DNA of 64,000 nt, from contig CAIMUF010000074.1 in NCBI GenBank assembly GCA_903844635.1, forward strand, positions 124,001 to 188,000, in the 5' to 3' direction. Below the pieces are notes generated by a model that ran no database searches, had not been told where the DNA came from, and was given only the letters and a program-made list of their open reading frames with translations. This document shows, piece by piece, positions 1-8,077 of the stretch. Positions within the stretch are counted from its first letter, which is position 1. Each line of letters begins with the position of its first letter. The DNA comes from an uncultured Sulfuricurvum sp. (GTDB lineage: Bacteria > Campylobacterota > Campylobacteria > Campylobacterales > Sulfurimonadaceae). The translations under genes and the position numbers were made by a program.

Positions 1-85
1 TGATGAGTTTGAATTTTATTCCCATGAAGCTGGCTCGGTTTATCAAACGATAGCTCAAAAAGGAAAGTTGTTATGGAGCGCTTGA
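1..85 (+). CDS. MNT-type nucleotidyltransferase, C-terminal end only
   Basis: An open frame enters from the left edge and ends at TGA 83-85, giving about 27 codons with the tail IAQKGKLLW. This tail resembles the end of small MNT (minimal nucleotidyltransferase) proteins. The last 13 bases overlap the start of the HEPN gene at 73, the usual arrangement of MNT/HEPN toxin-antitoxin pairs, where the MNT protein AMPylates and silences the HEPN RNase. The catalytic GSxxxG motif lies outside the window, so the family call rests on the tail, the overlap and the neighbour. Confidence 0.6.
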   Translation, partial: DEFEFYSHEAGSVYQTIAQKGKLLWSA

Positions 86-474
86 AGCAGTTTGTGATTT
101 TTTATCGCAAAGCAAGAACAGATTTGGCCATGGCACGGTTGGCGCAAGCAAACCCGTCAGATGAAATAGATAATGAAGCTATTTTATTTCATTTGCAACA
201 AGCAGTCGAAAAGTTCTTAAAATCACTTTTATCTTTTCATGGAGTCGCTACTGAAAAAACGCATGACATCGAAGCGATTGCTAAAAAGGGAAAAGCGAGT
301 CAAATAGAACTTCCTTTGTATATAGAAGAGTTGTATGATTTGTCTGAGTATGCCGTTGAAGGTCGATATGGGCAGATTCACGATGATATTGAAAATATCG
401 ATATTTATTTTGAGAGAATAGAGTCTCTTAAATGTTTTGTCGAAGAAATACACAATCAATCCCAAGGAGGATGA
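73..474 (+). CDS. HEPN domain protein (putative RNase toxin of an MNT/HEPN pair)
   Basis: This 133-residue all-helical protein has the HEPN layout: an N-terminal helix with a KAR-D pattern, a central HLQQAVEKFLKSLL helix and a C-terminal R-x4-H motif (R98-YGQI-H103). R-x4-6-H is the metal-independent RNase site of HEPN toxins. In HepT-type toxins a Tyr usually lies two residues after the His and is the site of AMPylation; here residues 104-105 are both Asp, so this one is not a classic HepT. The start codon overlaps the upstream nucleotidyltransferase frame by 13 bases, implying translational coupling. The stop at 472-474 is directly followed by the next gene's ATG, whose ribosome binding site lies inside this gene. 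Confidence 0.8.
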   Translation: MERLKQFVIFYRKARTDLAMARLAQANPSDEIDNEAILFHLQQAVEKFLKSLLSFHGVATEKTHDIEAIAKKGKASQIELPLYIEELYDLSEYAVEGRYGQIHDDIENIDIYFERIESLKCFVEEIHNQSQGG

Positions 475-475
475 A

Positions 476-3400
476 ATGAAATCTTTTAAATTATTACTAC
501 GGCTATTTGCCGTTTTTGGGTTGTTGATGGTGTTTGCCGTGTCGGGATGGGGGGCAAGGCCGAGCATAAGCGATCAGTCTTTTGACGTGTCATTGAACTC
601 TTCAGGGGGTACCATTATTGGGACAGTTATCGCTACGAATTCACCAACATCTTTCAGTATTACTGGTGGTAACACGGGTAGTTTGTTTGTGATTAGTAAT
701 TCTGGACAGCTAAGTGTGGCGTCAGGTAAGACATTAAGTACAGCTACTTCCTATGATTTGACTGTGCAAGCTACAAATAGTGATGGATCGAGGAATGCAA
801 CAGTGACTGTTATAGTTATAGCTCCTATTGAAACATGCCCCGGAAATGTTATTCCGAATTTAAATGGAGCTACTACAACAGCTACTGATTCGGAAAACGG
901 AACTATTGTATCGGATAGAACATACTACTATTATTTTACTCCGGCGGTAGCAGGAACTTTGGACGTAAATTCAAGTATGACAGGAAATGATAAAAATGAT
1001 CTTTATGTCCTGGCTGGATGTACTGGAAGTACTTTGGGTAGTAGTACTAGTAACTCTTATAATAAATCTTTAACTGGTATCAACGTTAGTGCAAATCAAA
1101 CTATTATTATTAAGTACGTAAGTAGCAGTGGTTCAGATCGTGATTATACGCTTAATTTTAAATTTACGGTCGCAGCTCAAACACCGCCTACGATTAGTGT
1201 CCCAAATTTAACAGCTACTAGCGGGACAGCTTTTAATGCAACGCTTGTTACCTATGTGACACTTACTAATGGAGATCCTCTTATTGCTCCTTATTATACG
1301 CTGACAGGAACGCTGCCTGCCGGTTTGACTTTTAACAGCACTACGGGCGTTATTAGTGGGACACCAACGATACAGGGTATATCGAATCTTAGTGTGGCGG
1401 TAACTGATAATGATGGTATCTCAACTGCTGCTCCATTTTCGATTACGGTTGCAGATGCTCCATTAGCGAGCGGTAATATTAGAGAATTTACAAAGCGTCC
1501 TATTAATGGACAAATAGATACCAATATTCGTGGAAATTTATTGATGATTGGTAACCAATTACTGTGTCAAAATAGTGCTAATGGTGGAACGTGTACAGAA
1601 CCAGTGGCTACGGCTACAAATAATAGTATCGATCAATACTTTGCCAATGTTGATACCACAACAACGACTTCTGGAATTGTTAATTCGTCTATGATGAGAC
1701 TTGATTTGCTTCCAGGTGATAATATTATATGGGCACGGCTCTATTGGTCAGCTCGTTTGAATAATCCGACTACGGCAACAAAAATAGCTGCGGAAAAAAT
1801 TAAATTTCGAACTCCAGCGGCAAATACATATACAGAAATTCCAGCACAAGTATTTGATAATTATCCATCAAATGATCCATTTGATTATGGTGCATCTGCA
1901 GATGTTCTTGATTTGGTTAAGGCAGGTGGAGCAGGACAATATTACGGTGCGAATATACAAGCATCAACAGGAAGTAACCAATTTGCATCTTGGATGTTGT
2001 TGGTAGTGGTTGAAAATCAAACATCCCGTACTCTCAATAATATTTCTATCTATGATGGATTTCAAGTTGTTTATGATGATGGCGCAGGAGGTTATCCTAC
2101 TTCTGCTAGCGTAACGGCAACAGGATTTTTGACACCTAAAGCTGGTCCTGTTACATCAAATTTGTTTCTTTATACTGGAGAAAGCGAATCAGGTATTTTT
2201 GATGGAGCAACAATTACTAATAAGGGTGGGACTCCTACGGATTTATTGGATGCAAAAAATTCAGCAATAGATTTAATGAATGGGTCGTTTAGTACGAATG
2301 GTGTTTATCGGTCTGCCAGTCGAATTTCTGATCCTACGTTAGCGAGTCCAAATTGGCAAAATTTGATTGGAACTGATATTGATAAATTAACGGTAACCAA
2401 TATAGAGAATTCTCAAACTAGTACAAATATAGTAGTAAGATCGACTGACGTGGGTGCTGGTGCAGATAAGTACAGTCTAAATATGTTTGCTTTTGAAACA
2501 GCTTTGTATGAGCCACAGTTGTGTTATGATTACAGTCTAAAGCAAGACGGACGCTTTTTGAATATTGATCGTATTAGTAGTCCTCTTCCTCGTATTAATC
2601 AAGGAATTAGCAGTTCTCCGATTGAATTATTGGTTTATTTACGTAACAAAGAAGCTGATATTATTGCGCAGGGAATTTCGCTCAAGGCAGATGTGAATGC
2701 TTCACGTTTTGATTACACTATGAGCCATCCGATGTATGTTTCCAATCCTAACGGATCGGCATTGATTGATCGAGGTGTCCCTGCCAGCAACGTCCCTGCA
2801 AACTGTACATACAATCTTGCATCTGGAAATGCTCTTAATGATCAGGGATGTGTGGCATATTTTGACCAAAATACTGTACCGACTGGTGATGATATTCGCC
2901 GTATTCGAAAAGGGGATGGTTCATTAGGGAGTCAGGAATATATTTATACGAAATTTATTCTCCAACCCCAGCAGATTAGTAGTGTAGTGCAAGATATTAA
3001 TGAATCGTTGGGATTATCACTCGATTATTACATTACCGTTGGTGGGACTGTTATACCATATACTAACTACACACTGGGAACATCGGGTGTTCCTATTTGT
3101 ACCCCATCTACCGCTTATCTACCGACATGGGGGCTGTTTAACGTAGTGCAGCATGGTCAAGTTCAAAATAATCTTAAGACACAAATAGCACGAAAGCCAT
3201 TTGATGTTGATGTAATTTATGATCAAGTAATATCGACAGGTGTCAATGATACACCTAGCAGTCCGGTCAACACAACGGTTCAAGTAGAGATGATCGACGT
3301 GGATTCCTTTGGAGATATTAATGCATCCTGTGCCAATCCTGATGCTGGCGTTTCAGAACCTATTATTGTTCCGATCACCTTTACTCCAAACCCAGCTCCG

Positions 3401-5419
3401 GCATATCAAACACTGGTTACTCCTCAAGATAGTAGTTATCATAATTTTGCACTTAAAAACGGTGCATATCGTGTATGGTATTTTACCGAGACTAATGGAA
3501 CGTTGATCCAAAATTGGACAGCAACGACAGATCCTAATAGTAAGAATAAAACTGTGACAAAAATTCATGACTTGTTTAATAGTACTAGTCATGGAGATTG
3601 TAATAGTACTAAACCAGTCCCTAATTGTAGTGATCCTACTTCGTCAGATTGTTTTACTTGTATGAAAAATAATTATGGAAAACCACTTTGTTCACGAGAT
3701 AATTTTTCGGTTCGCCCTGAGGCATTTGATATTCGGATTAAAGATTATGATGGAGCAGGGGTAAATAGTGATTTATCACATGATGTATATGGTACAGCAC
3801 CCGATAAAAATGCAACTACAACTCCTGCAACATTACCGAGAATTAATCTTGCGGCTGGATATGATTATAAATACGATATTAATGCAACTGGAACTGAAGC
3901 AAATGTCAGTGGATTAACTGCAGTACCACGATATACTCGATATTTTAATGGCCCAAGATCAGATTATAATATCACTATGATGTGGGATTCTCCTCTGACC
4001 AATGCAGTGTGTAATGATGTTGCGGGGCGTAGTCTTTCATTTTTTATCGCGAATGGAATGAGAGCAGATCAACAAGAACATCTCGATCAAGTGGGTGACT
4101 ATCGCCTCAATATGATCGATACGAGCTGGACAGCGGTAGATCAGGCGGCCCATATACATACTATAAATAATGGATTTGATGCTGGTACTGATTGTCTAGT
4201 TGGCAATAACGATACGGGTACAGTATCACTATATGGATGCGATATTTCAAGTCAGCATATTAATGGTCCTTTACAGTATAAAGATCAAAACATGAACTTT
4301 AAACCTGCACAATTTGGTTTACCTTTTAGTTATAGCTTGGGTAAAACTGTTGCATCAACGATAACTGCAGGAGGACAAGGGTTTGTCTATATGAGTGATC
4401 TTAATAATACGAATGACATGAATATGTCAGTTCGCTCTACTGGACAGATTAGAGCATTAGGTGCAGATGGTGTACTCACGACTAACTTTGTTGGGGGATG
4501 TTTCGCCAAAGATCTTAATGTAACTGCCATGCATGATGCGAATCTTACGTATACAACTCCGTTTGTAACGCGTATGATCAATTCCACGATTGCAAACGTG
4601 CAAACCTATGACTCTTTGGAGGTCGCTCAAGCATCAAATTGGATTGGTACAGTTGATGATACTAATTTTACAAAAGCGGATAATGGTGCACTTGTAAATA
4701 CCATACGGTTCAATTTTGATAGAAATCAAACAACACCGCATGACCCTCAGACGGTGACGTATTCAGATATTAACGTTACCTGTGCTTTAAGTGCAGATTG
4801 TAATCAAAGCTCTATACGTAACAGTACACCTAATACTGCCGTAGGAAGTAGTGCTATGGACTTTAATGTCACTCATACGTATGGCCGTGTGATTGCCAAA
4901 GATCAAAGAGTAATGGGATTAATAGCGTTTGATGGACTTGCACGATATGAAGTGTATAAAACGGACCATATTTTTGGAACCCTATTGACAGTAGATCCGG
5001 ACTATGGTGACTGGTATATTAATACATTACATAACGAGTTAACGTATGGTGATGCCAGTGTAACTGTCGTTGATCCTACTGCAGGATCATCTTTGCCTAA
5101 TGCAACATCCAGTTATGCAGCTGGAATTGAGACGTATAAGTTTAATGCATTTACGGTTCGTCAGGGGTATAAAGCACATATTGATACTGAGGGGTGGTTA
5201 TGGAATGGCGTAGCTGCAGATGTCTATAAAGATCCAGTTAATCCTGTTACGGCAGCTAATGATTGTGATAACCATCCGTGTTTTAACATTACATTTGGAC
5301 GGATAATCGGAAATACAGGTAGTGCGAAAACGGAATCAGAAAATGCTAAAGCCAATAAAAATTCATCGTCTGGAACAGGGTGGCATAGTACTAGCGAATA
5401 TGCTCCGTCTGTTCGATGA
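476..5419 (+). CDS. Large secreted cadherin/Ig-like protein, MshQ/DUF6701-like
   Basis: A 1647-residue exported protein. The start at 476 is chosen over an in-frame ATG at 437 because a perfect AAGGAGG lies at 464-470 and residues 1-27 then form a clean signal peptide ending at GWGA. Residues about 28-110 are cadherin-like, about 115-230 resemble a bacterial pre-peptidase-type beta domain, and about 235-325 match a putative Ig (He_PIG) domain with the signature LPAGLTFNSTTGVISGTP. The long remainder is beta-rich, with scattered Cys pairs and an FSVRPEAFD motif reminiscent of DUF6701, the domain of MSHA pilus protein MshQ. Its stop overlaps the following prepilin gene (ATGA). I infer an exported pilus-associated or adhesive protein; the DUF6701 assignment is from memory of the motif. 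Confidence 0.65.
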   Translation: MKSFKLLLRLFAVFGLLMVFAVSGWGARPSISDQSFDVSLNSSGGTIIGTVIATNSPTSFSITGGNTGSLFVISNSGQLSVASGKTLSTATSYDLTVQATNSDGSRNATVTVIVIAPIETCPGNVIPNLNGATTTATDSENGTIVSDRTYYYYFTPAVAGTLDVNSSMTGNDKNDLYVLAGCTGSTLGSSTSNSYNKSLTGINVSANQTIIIKYVSSSGSDRDYTLNFKFTVAAQTPPTISVPNLTATSGTAFNATLVTYVTLTNGDPLIAPYYTLTGTLPAGLTFNSTTGVISGTPTIQGISNLSVAVTDNDGISTAAPFSITVADAPLASGNIREFTKRPINGQIDTNIRGNLLMIGNQLLCQNSANGGTCTEPVATATNNSIDQYFANVDTTTTTSGIVNSSMMRLDLLPGDNIIWARLYWSARLNNPTTATKIAAEKIKFRTPAANTYTEIPAQVFDNYPSNDPFDYGASADVLDLVKAGGAGQYYGANIQASTGSNQFASWMLLVVVENQTSRTLNNISIYDGFQVVYDDGAGGYPTSASVTATGFLTPKAGPVTSNLFLYTGESESGIFDGATITNKGGTPTDLLDAKNSAIDLMNGSFSTNGVYRSASRISDPTLASPNWQNLIGTDIDKLTVTNIENSQTSTNIVVRSTDVGAGADKYSLNMFAFETALYEPQLCYDYSLKQDGRFLNIDRISSPLPRINQGISSSPIELLVYLRNKEADIIAQGISLKADVNASRFDYTMSHPMYVSNPNGSALIDRGVPASNVPANCTYNLASGNALNDQGCVAYFDQNTVPTGDDIRRIRKGDGSLGSQEYIYTKFILQPQQISSVVQDINESLGLSLDYYITVGGTVIPYTNYTLGTSGVPICTPSTAYLPTWGLFNVVQHGQVQNNLKTQIARKPFDVDVIYDQVISTGVNDTPSSPVNTTVQVEMIDVDSFGDINASCANPDAGVSEPIIVPITFTPNPAPAYQTLVTPQDSSYHNFALKNGAYRVWYFTETNGTLIQNWTATTDPNSKNKTVTKIHDLFNSTSHGDCNSTKPVPNCSDPTSSDCFTCMKNNYGKPLCSRDNFSVRPEAFDIRIKDYDGAGVNSDLSHDVYGTAPDKNATTTPATLPRINLAAGYDYKYDINATGTEANVSGLTAVPRYTRYFNGPRSDYNITMMWDSPLTNAVCNDVAGRSLSFFIANGMRADQQEHLDQVGDYRLNMIDTSWTAVDQAAHIHTINNGFDAGTDCLVGNNDTGTVSLYGCDISSQHINGPLQYKDQNMNFKPAQFGLPFSYSLGKTVASTITAGGQGFVYMSDLNNTNDMNMSVRSTGQIRALGADGVLTTNFVGGCFAKDLNVTAMHDANLTYTTPFVTRMINSTIANVQTYDSLEVAQASNWIGTVDDTNFTKADNGALVNTIRFNFDRNQTTPHDPQTVTYSDINVTCALSADCNQSSIRNSTPNTAVGSSAMDFNVTHTYGRVIAKDQRVMGLIAFDGLARYEVYKTDHIFGTLLTVDPDYGDWYINTLHNELTYGDASVTVVDPTAGSSLPNATSSYAAGIETYKFNAFTVRQGYKAHIDTEGWLWNGVAADVYKDPVNPVTAANDCDNHPCFNITFGRIIGNTGSAKTESENAKANKNSSSGTGWHSTSEYAPSVR

Positions 5420-6126
5420 GATCAGGTATGGTAATGATGCGTAAAGCCATGGCAATGATAGAACTAATATTTGCAATTGTCATTATCGCAATTAGCGTAA
5501 TGACAATTCCTTCGATGATGAATATTGCAGATCAAGCAAGTAAAAGAATTGCTATTGACGATGATGTGATGGCACGCCTAAGCGGTCAGATGATTGACAA
5601 ATTCCAGGCTAGATGGGGGGGTGAATATGTATATGATACAAATGATTCAACACCAACTTATATGTCAACAATAGCGACAATAGCAGATTTAAATTGTTCT
5701 AGAATTGTGGGAACGCAAGCTTTTCGTTCTAACCCTGATTCTACGACTGAGTGCAATCTAACGCAAATCCCTCTTGACATTCCAGCTACCACTGGTGCTG
5801 GAGCTGATGGTAATGTTTCCAAAGGTCTTGAGATGCTAAATGCAGGGACAGAGACACTAAGCGTAACATCATCGACAGGAGAAACTTTTGATATTAATGC
5901 AACCTATAATGTACGATACGTCCCTTCTGCGCTGACAGCTACCGCTGGTAATACTGCGACTACTACATGGCGTCTTGGCTCATCAGGAGCTATTACGCAA
6001 GATATTGATGGCTCATTAACCAATAAAACCCATCTCAAACGAGTAGTAGTACGTTTTTGGAATGATGATTTGGGTGTTGATACCACACTCTCCTTTTTTA
6101 AATCCAATAAAGGTAATAACCAATGA
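5416..6126 (+). CDS. Prepilin-like protein (MshD/MshA-type minor pilin)
   Basis: A 236-residue type IV prepilin-like protein. The leader ends RKA, followed by MAMIELIFAIVIIAIS: cleavage after Ala would give Met+1 and the conserved Glu+5, then the hydrophobic N-terminal helix. Met instead of Phe at +1 and Ala instead of Gly at -1 are unusual but tolerated. The rest is a Thr/Ser/Asn-rich globular domain with two Cys around residues 93-112. The ATG overlaps the preceding stop by 4 bases; a second possible start is the MMRK at 5434. The 3' end overlaps the next prepilin gene (ATGA at 6123), so the block is one translationally coupled operon. It is probably processed by a prepilin peptidase encoded elsewhere. 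Confidence 0.75.
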   Translation: MRSGMVMMRKAMAMIELIFAIVIIAISVMTIPSMMNIADQASKRIAIDDDVMARLSGQMIDKFQARWGGEYVYDTNDSTPTYMSTIATIADLNCSRIVGTQAFRSNPDSTTECNLTQIPLDIPATTGAGADGNVSKGLEMLNAGTETLSVTSSTGETFDINATYNVRYVPSALTATAGNTATTTWRLGSSGAITQDIDGSLTNKTHLKRVVVRFWNDDLGVDTTLSFFKSNKGNNQ

Positions 6127-7067
6127 AAATAAGTTTACGACGCGGTTTTACATTTATTGAACTGCTTTTTGTGATTGTTATTTTAGGAATTGTCGGAGGG
6201 ATAGCCCTTGAGGCTATTCGTCTCTATTATGAGGGAATTTATCGTACTCAAATGTATACCCAGCGTGTCAATGAAGCGGATCATATCCTAGATCAGCTCT
6301 CCAAATATTTTGAGAATGCTATAGATATGTCTATCGTAAATTTAGATCAAGATAAAGCCGATACAGCACTCGATGGAGGAGATTGTGCAGAACCGGGAAT
6401 AGAGGCTGATCAAGCCACTGCACATGATTATACGGTAGCTTTCTTGGGGGTAGATGTGGATAGTTTACGTACTGGGAGTACACCAGGATGGAGTGAACAG
6501 CCTATAATGAATTTTACAGTACCTTTAGCACCTACACTAACGTCAAATGATGCTAATTTTACTGCTGCAGATAACGTGATTAATGTACTCTATCCAGCTT
6601 CTAGTCTTGCAGATTCGGCAATTTATAATCATCAGGGACTTGTAGGTTCGTGCAGTCATTTTAACTGGGATACATCAGGAGGGTTACAGGGATATTATCC
6701 TATTACAGCGTCTACAATTCATACTTTATCTCTGTCAAATCCTGGAGGAGGTGATGATGGAAGCCAAAAATACCTTATTCGTACAGGATATGCTTTTCGG
6801 GTATTAGATACAGGTGATTTTATGATGTATTCTAATTTTAGACCATGGAAGATACCGGCCGAACCTTATACTAGCGGAAAAAAAAGTATATTAGGTAAAG
6901 ATGTTGCAAGTTTTTACGCTGATTTTAATAATACTAATTCTTATGGCGATAGAGGAAGTATATGGCGTTTGAAAGTATGCATGCGGGGATTAGAATCAAA
7001 TCTCTCTACCAGTGACATTGCGGCATCAGCAATATGCCGTGAAAGGAAAGTTCATGTACACTACTAA
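6123..7067 (+). CDS. Prepilin-like protein (MshO-type minor pseudopilin)
   Basis: A 314-residue protein with a textbook class III leader: MKISLRRG, then FTFIELLFVIVILGIVGG, giving Gly-1, Phe+1 and Glu+5 at the prepilin peptidase site. Its length and position before a short pilin without Glu+5 match MshO of MSHA pilus operons or PilW/GspJ-type minor pseudopilins. The mature domain carries four or five Cys residues. The start overlaps the upstream stop (ATGA) and the 3' end overlaps the next gene by 14 bases. I infer a minor pilin that primes pilus assembly together with its neighbours; the specific MshO name is inference. Confidence 0.75.
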   Translation: MKISLRRGFTFIELLFVIVILGIVGGIALEAIRLYYEGIYRTQMYTQRVNEADHILDQLSKYFENAIDMSIVNLDQDKADTALDGGDCAEPGIEADQATAHDYTVAFLGVDVDSLRTGSTPGWSEQPIMNFTVPLAPTLTSNDANFTAADNVINVLYPASSLADSAIYNHQGLVGSCSHFNWDTSGGLQGYYPITASTIHTLSLSNPGGGDDGSQKYLIRTGYAFRVLDTGDFMMYSNFRPWKIPAEPYTSGKKSILGKDVASFYADFNNTNSYGDRGSIWRLKVCMRGLESNLSTSDIAASAICRERKVHVHY

Positions 7068-7512
7068 ACGCGCTGGTTTTGCCATGATATTAGCAATATT
7101 TGTAGTGGTACTTATAGCATTGGGTGGAGTATTGCTCCTTGGTAATGCTTCTATTGGGAGTAAGTCAATAGGTGATAATTACCTCAAGGCGCAAGCTGAG
7201 CTATTGGCAATGAGTGCTACAGAGTATGCAGTGATGAGAGCGCAAGATTTTAATACATCAGGTGCGAATTGTCTTAATCAGCTGAATATCACCGTTCAAG
7301 ATACAGCTGGATCGACTATGTTTGATGCTAATGTTAGTTTTCAGTATTCTTTTAAGGGGCTCGCACCTACAAATGGACAGTGTAATACATTAACAGCATT
7401 GACGGGCAATGATACAATGATGTTAGTTGATGTTACGGTTACAACAACACCAGGGACAAACCTTTCTACTGAGCCGATACGAGTTGTCAAGCGAACGTGG
7501 CAAAAATTATAA
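7054..7512 (+). CDS. MshP/PilX-like minor pilin lacking Glu+5
   Basis: A 152-residue protein. The start at 7054 follows a GAAAGGAAAG ribosome site (7041-7050) inside the end of the previous gene; the longer in-frame start at 7012 has no such site. The leader MYTTKRAG is followed by FAMILAIFVVVLIALGG, so Gly-1 and Phe+1 are present but position +5 is Leu instead of Glu. Loss of Glu+5 is characteristic of GspK/PilX/MshP-type pilins at the pilus tip. The C terminus RVVKRTWQKL resembles the short tail typical of MshP proteins. It is the last gene of the pilus module. Confidence 0.65.
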   Translation: MYTTKRAGFAMILAIFVVVLIALGGVLLLGNASIGSKSIGDNYLKAQAELLAMSATEYAVMRAQDFNTSGANCLNQLNITVQDTAGSTMFDANVSFQYSFKGLAPTNGQCNTLTALTGNDTMMLVDVTVTTTPGTNLSTEPIRVVKRTWQKL

Positions 7513-7540
7513 TTTTTCCATCATTCACCCGAGTGTACTT

Positions 7541-7563
7541 CGTCCGCGAAGGCGGGAATCCAG
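7541..7563. repeat. REP-like GTCATTCCCGC-family repeat, partial copy
   Basis: The 23 bases after the pilus operon read on the minus strand as a GGATTCCCGCCTTCGCGG-type sequence, with CCGC and GCGG arms around a GAAG loop. This matches a palindromic repeat scattered through many bacterial genomes. A related full copy lies at 36747-36772 in this window. The copy lacks the outer GTCAT/ATGAC arms on one side, so it looks degenerate. Confidence 0.5.
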
Positions 7564-7631
7564 CTTTGGCATGCAAATATCTAAACTAGATAACGAATAT
7601 ATTTTTGCGCGTGCTTATAGTGATGTATGCA

Positions 7632-7653
7632 CTCCCAAGCAGGAGCTTGGGAG
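7632..7653. repeat. CTCCCAAGC palindromic repeat
   Basis: A perfect 9-bp inverted repeat, CTCCCAAGC (7632-7640) and GCTTGGGAG (7645-7653), around the loop AGGA. It belongs to the widespread but poorly understood CCCAAGC...GCTTGGG palindrome type seen in many bacterial genomes. It lies between the convergent ends of the pilus operon and the receiver gene, so it could fold in both transcripts and help end them, although no T-run follows. Confidence 0.6.
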
Positions 7654-7684
7654 CGAGGGTAGGGTATGACGAGAGAAGAATGTA

Positions 7685-8062
7685 TTATATAGTAAGTTGT
7701 GCTATTTTAGAAACAACGTCTTTTTCACGGATGGGTTTCATTAGAAAACCGTTTGCTCCGCAATCCAATGCTTCACCTTTTTTAGTCTCATCCGTTGTAA
7801 GAACAATCACTGGAAGTTGACGTAGTGAATCGTCTGCACGGATGACTTTAAGCATCTCGATACCACCCATGACTGGCATGATAATATCAAGTAAAATGAT
7901 GTCGATATCATCTTGTGATTTGAGAATACCGATTGCATCGGCACCATTTTTTGCTTCTATAACTTGTGCTACATTAGGCGATTTCATAAGCATTGATTTT
8001 AACAGTTTTAAGTTGATCAAATCATCATCTACTGCTAAAACTTTGAGTTTTTTTACATCCAT
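7685..8062 (-). CDS. Single-domain CheY-like response regulator
   Basis: A 125-residue receiver with no output domain. The acidic pocket is D12-D13, the phosphorylation site is D59 in LLDIIMP, the switch Thr is in VIVLTTDE and the invariant Lys is in FLMKPI. It is the last gene of a minus-strand operon after PAS, Hpt and hybrid kinase genes (15-base gap to the kinase), so it is the likely terminal phosphoacceptor of that relay. A ribosome site AGGAACC precedes the ATG. Output could be flagellar or through another partner; nothing here decides. Confidence 0.9.
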   Translation of the reverse strand: MDVKKLKVLAVDDDLINLKLLKSMLMKSPNVAQVIEAKNGADAIGILKSQDDIDIILLDIIMPVMGGIEMLKVIRADDSLRQLPVIVLTTDETKKGEALDCGANGFLMKPIREKDVVSKIAQLTI

Positions 8063-8077
8063 TTAGAGGTTCCTGAT

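Noticed and set aside
437-475. Upstream start for the large secreted protein
   Set aside because: It lies inside the HEPN gene and places 13 charged residues before the signal peptide; AAGGAGG points to 476.
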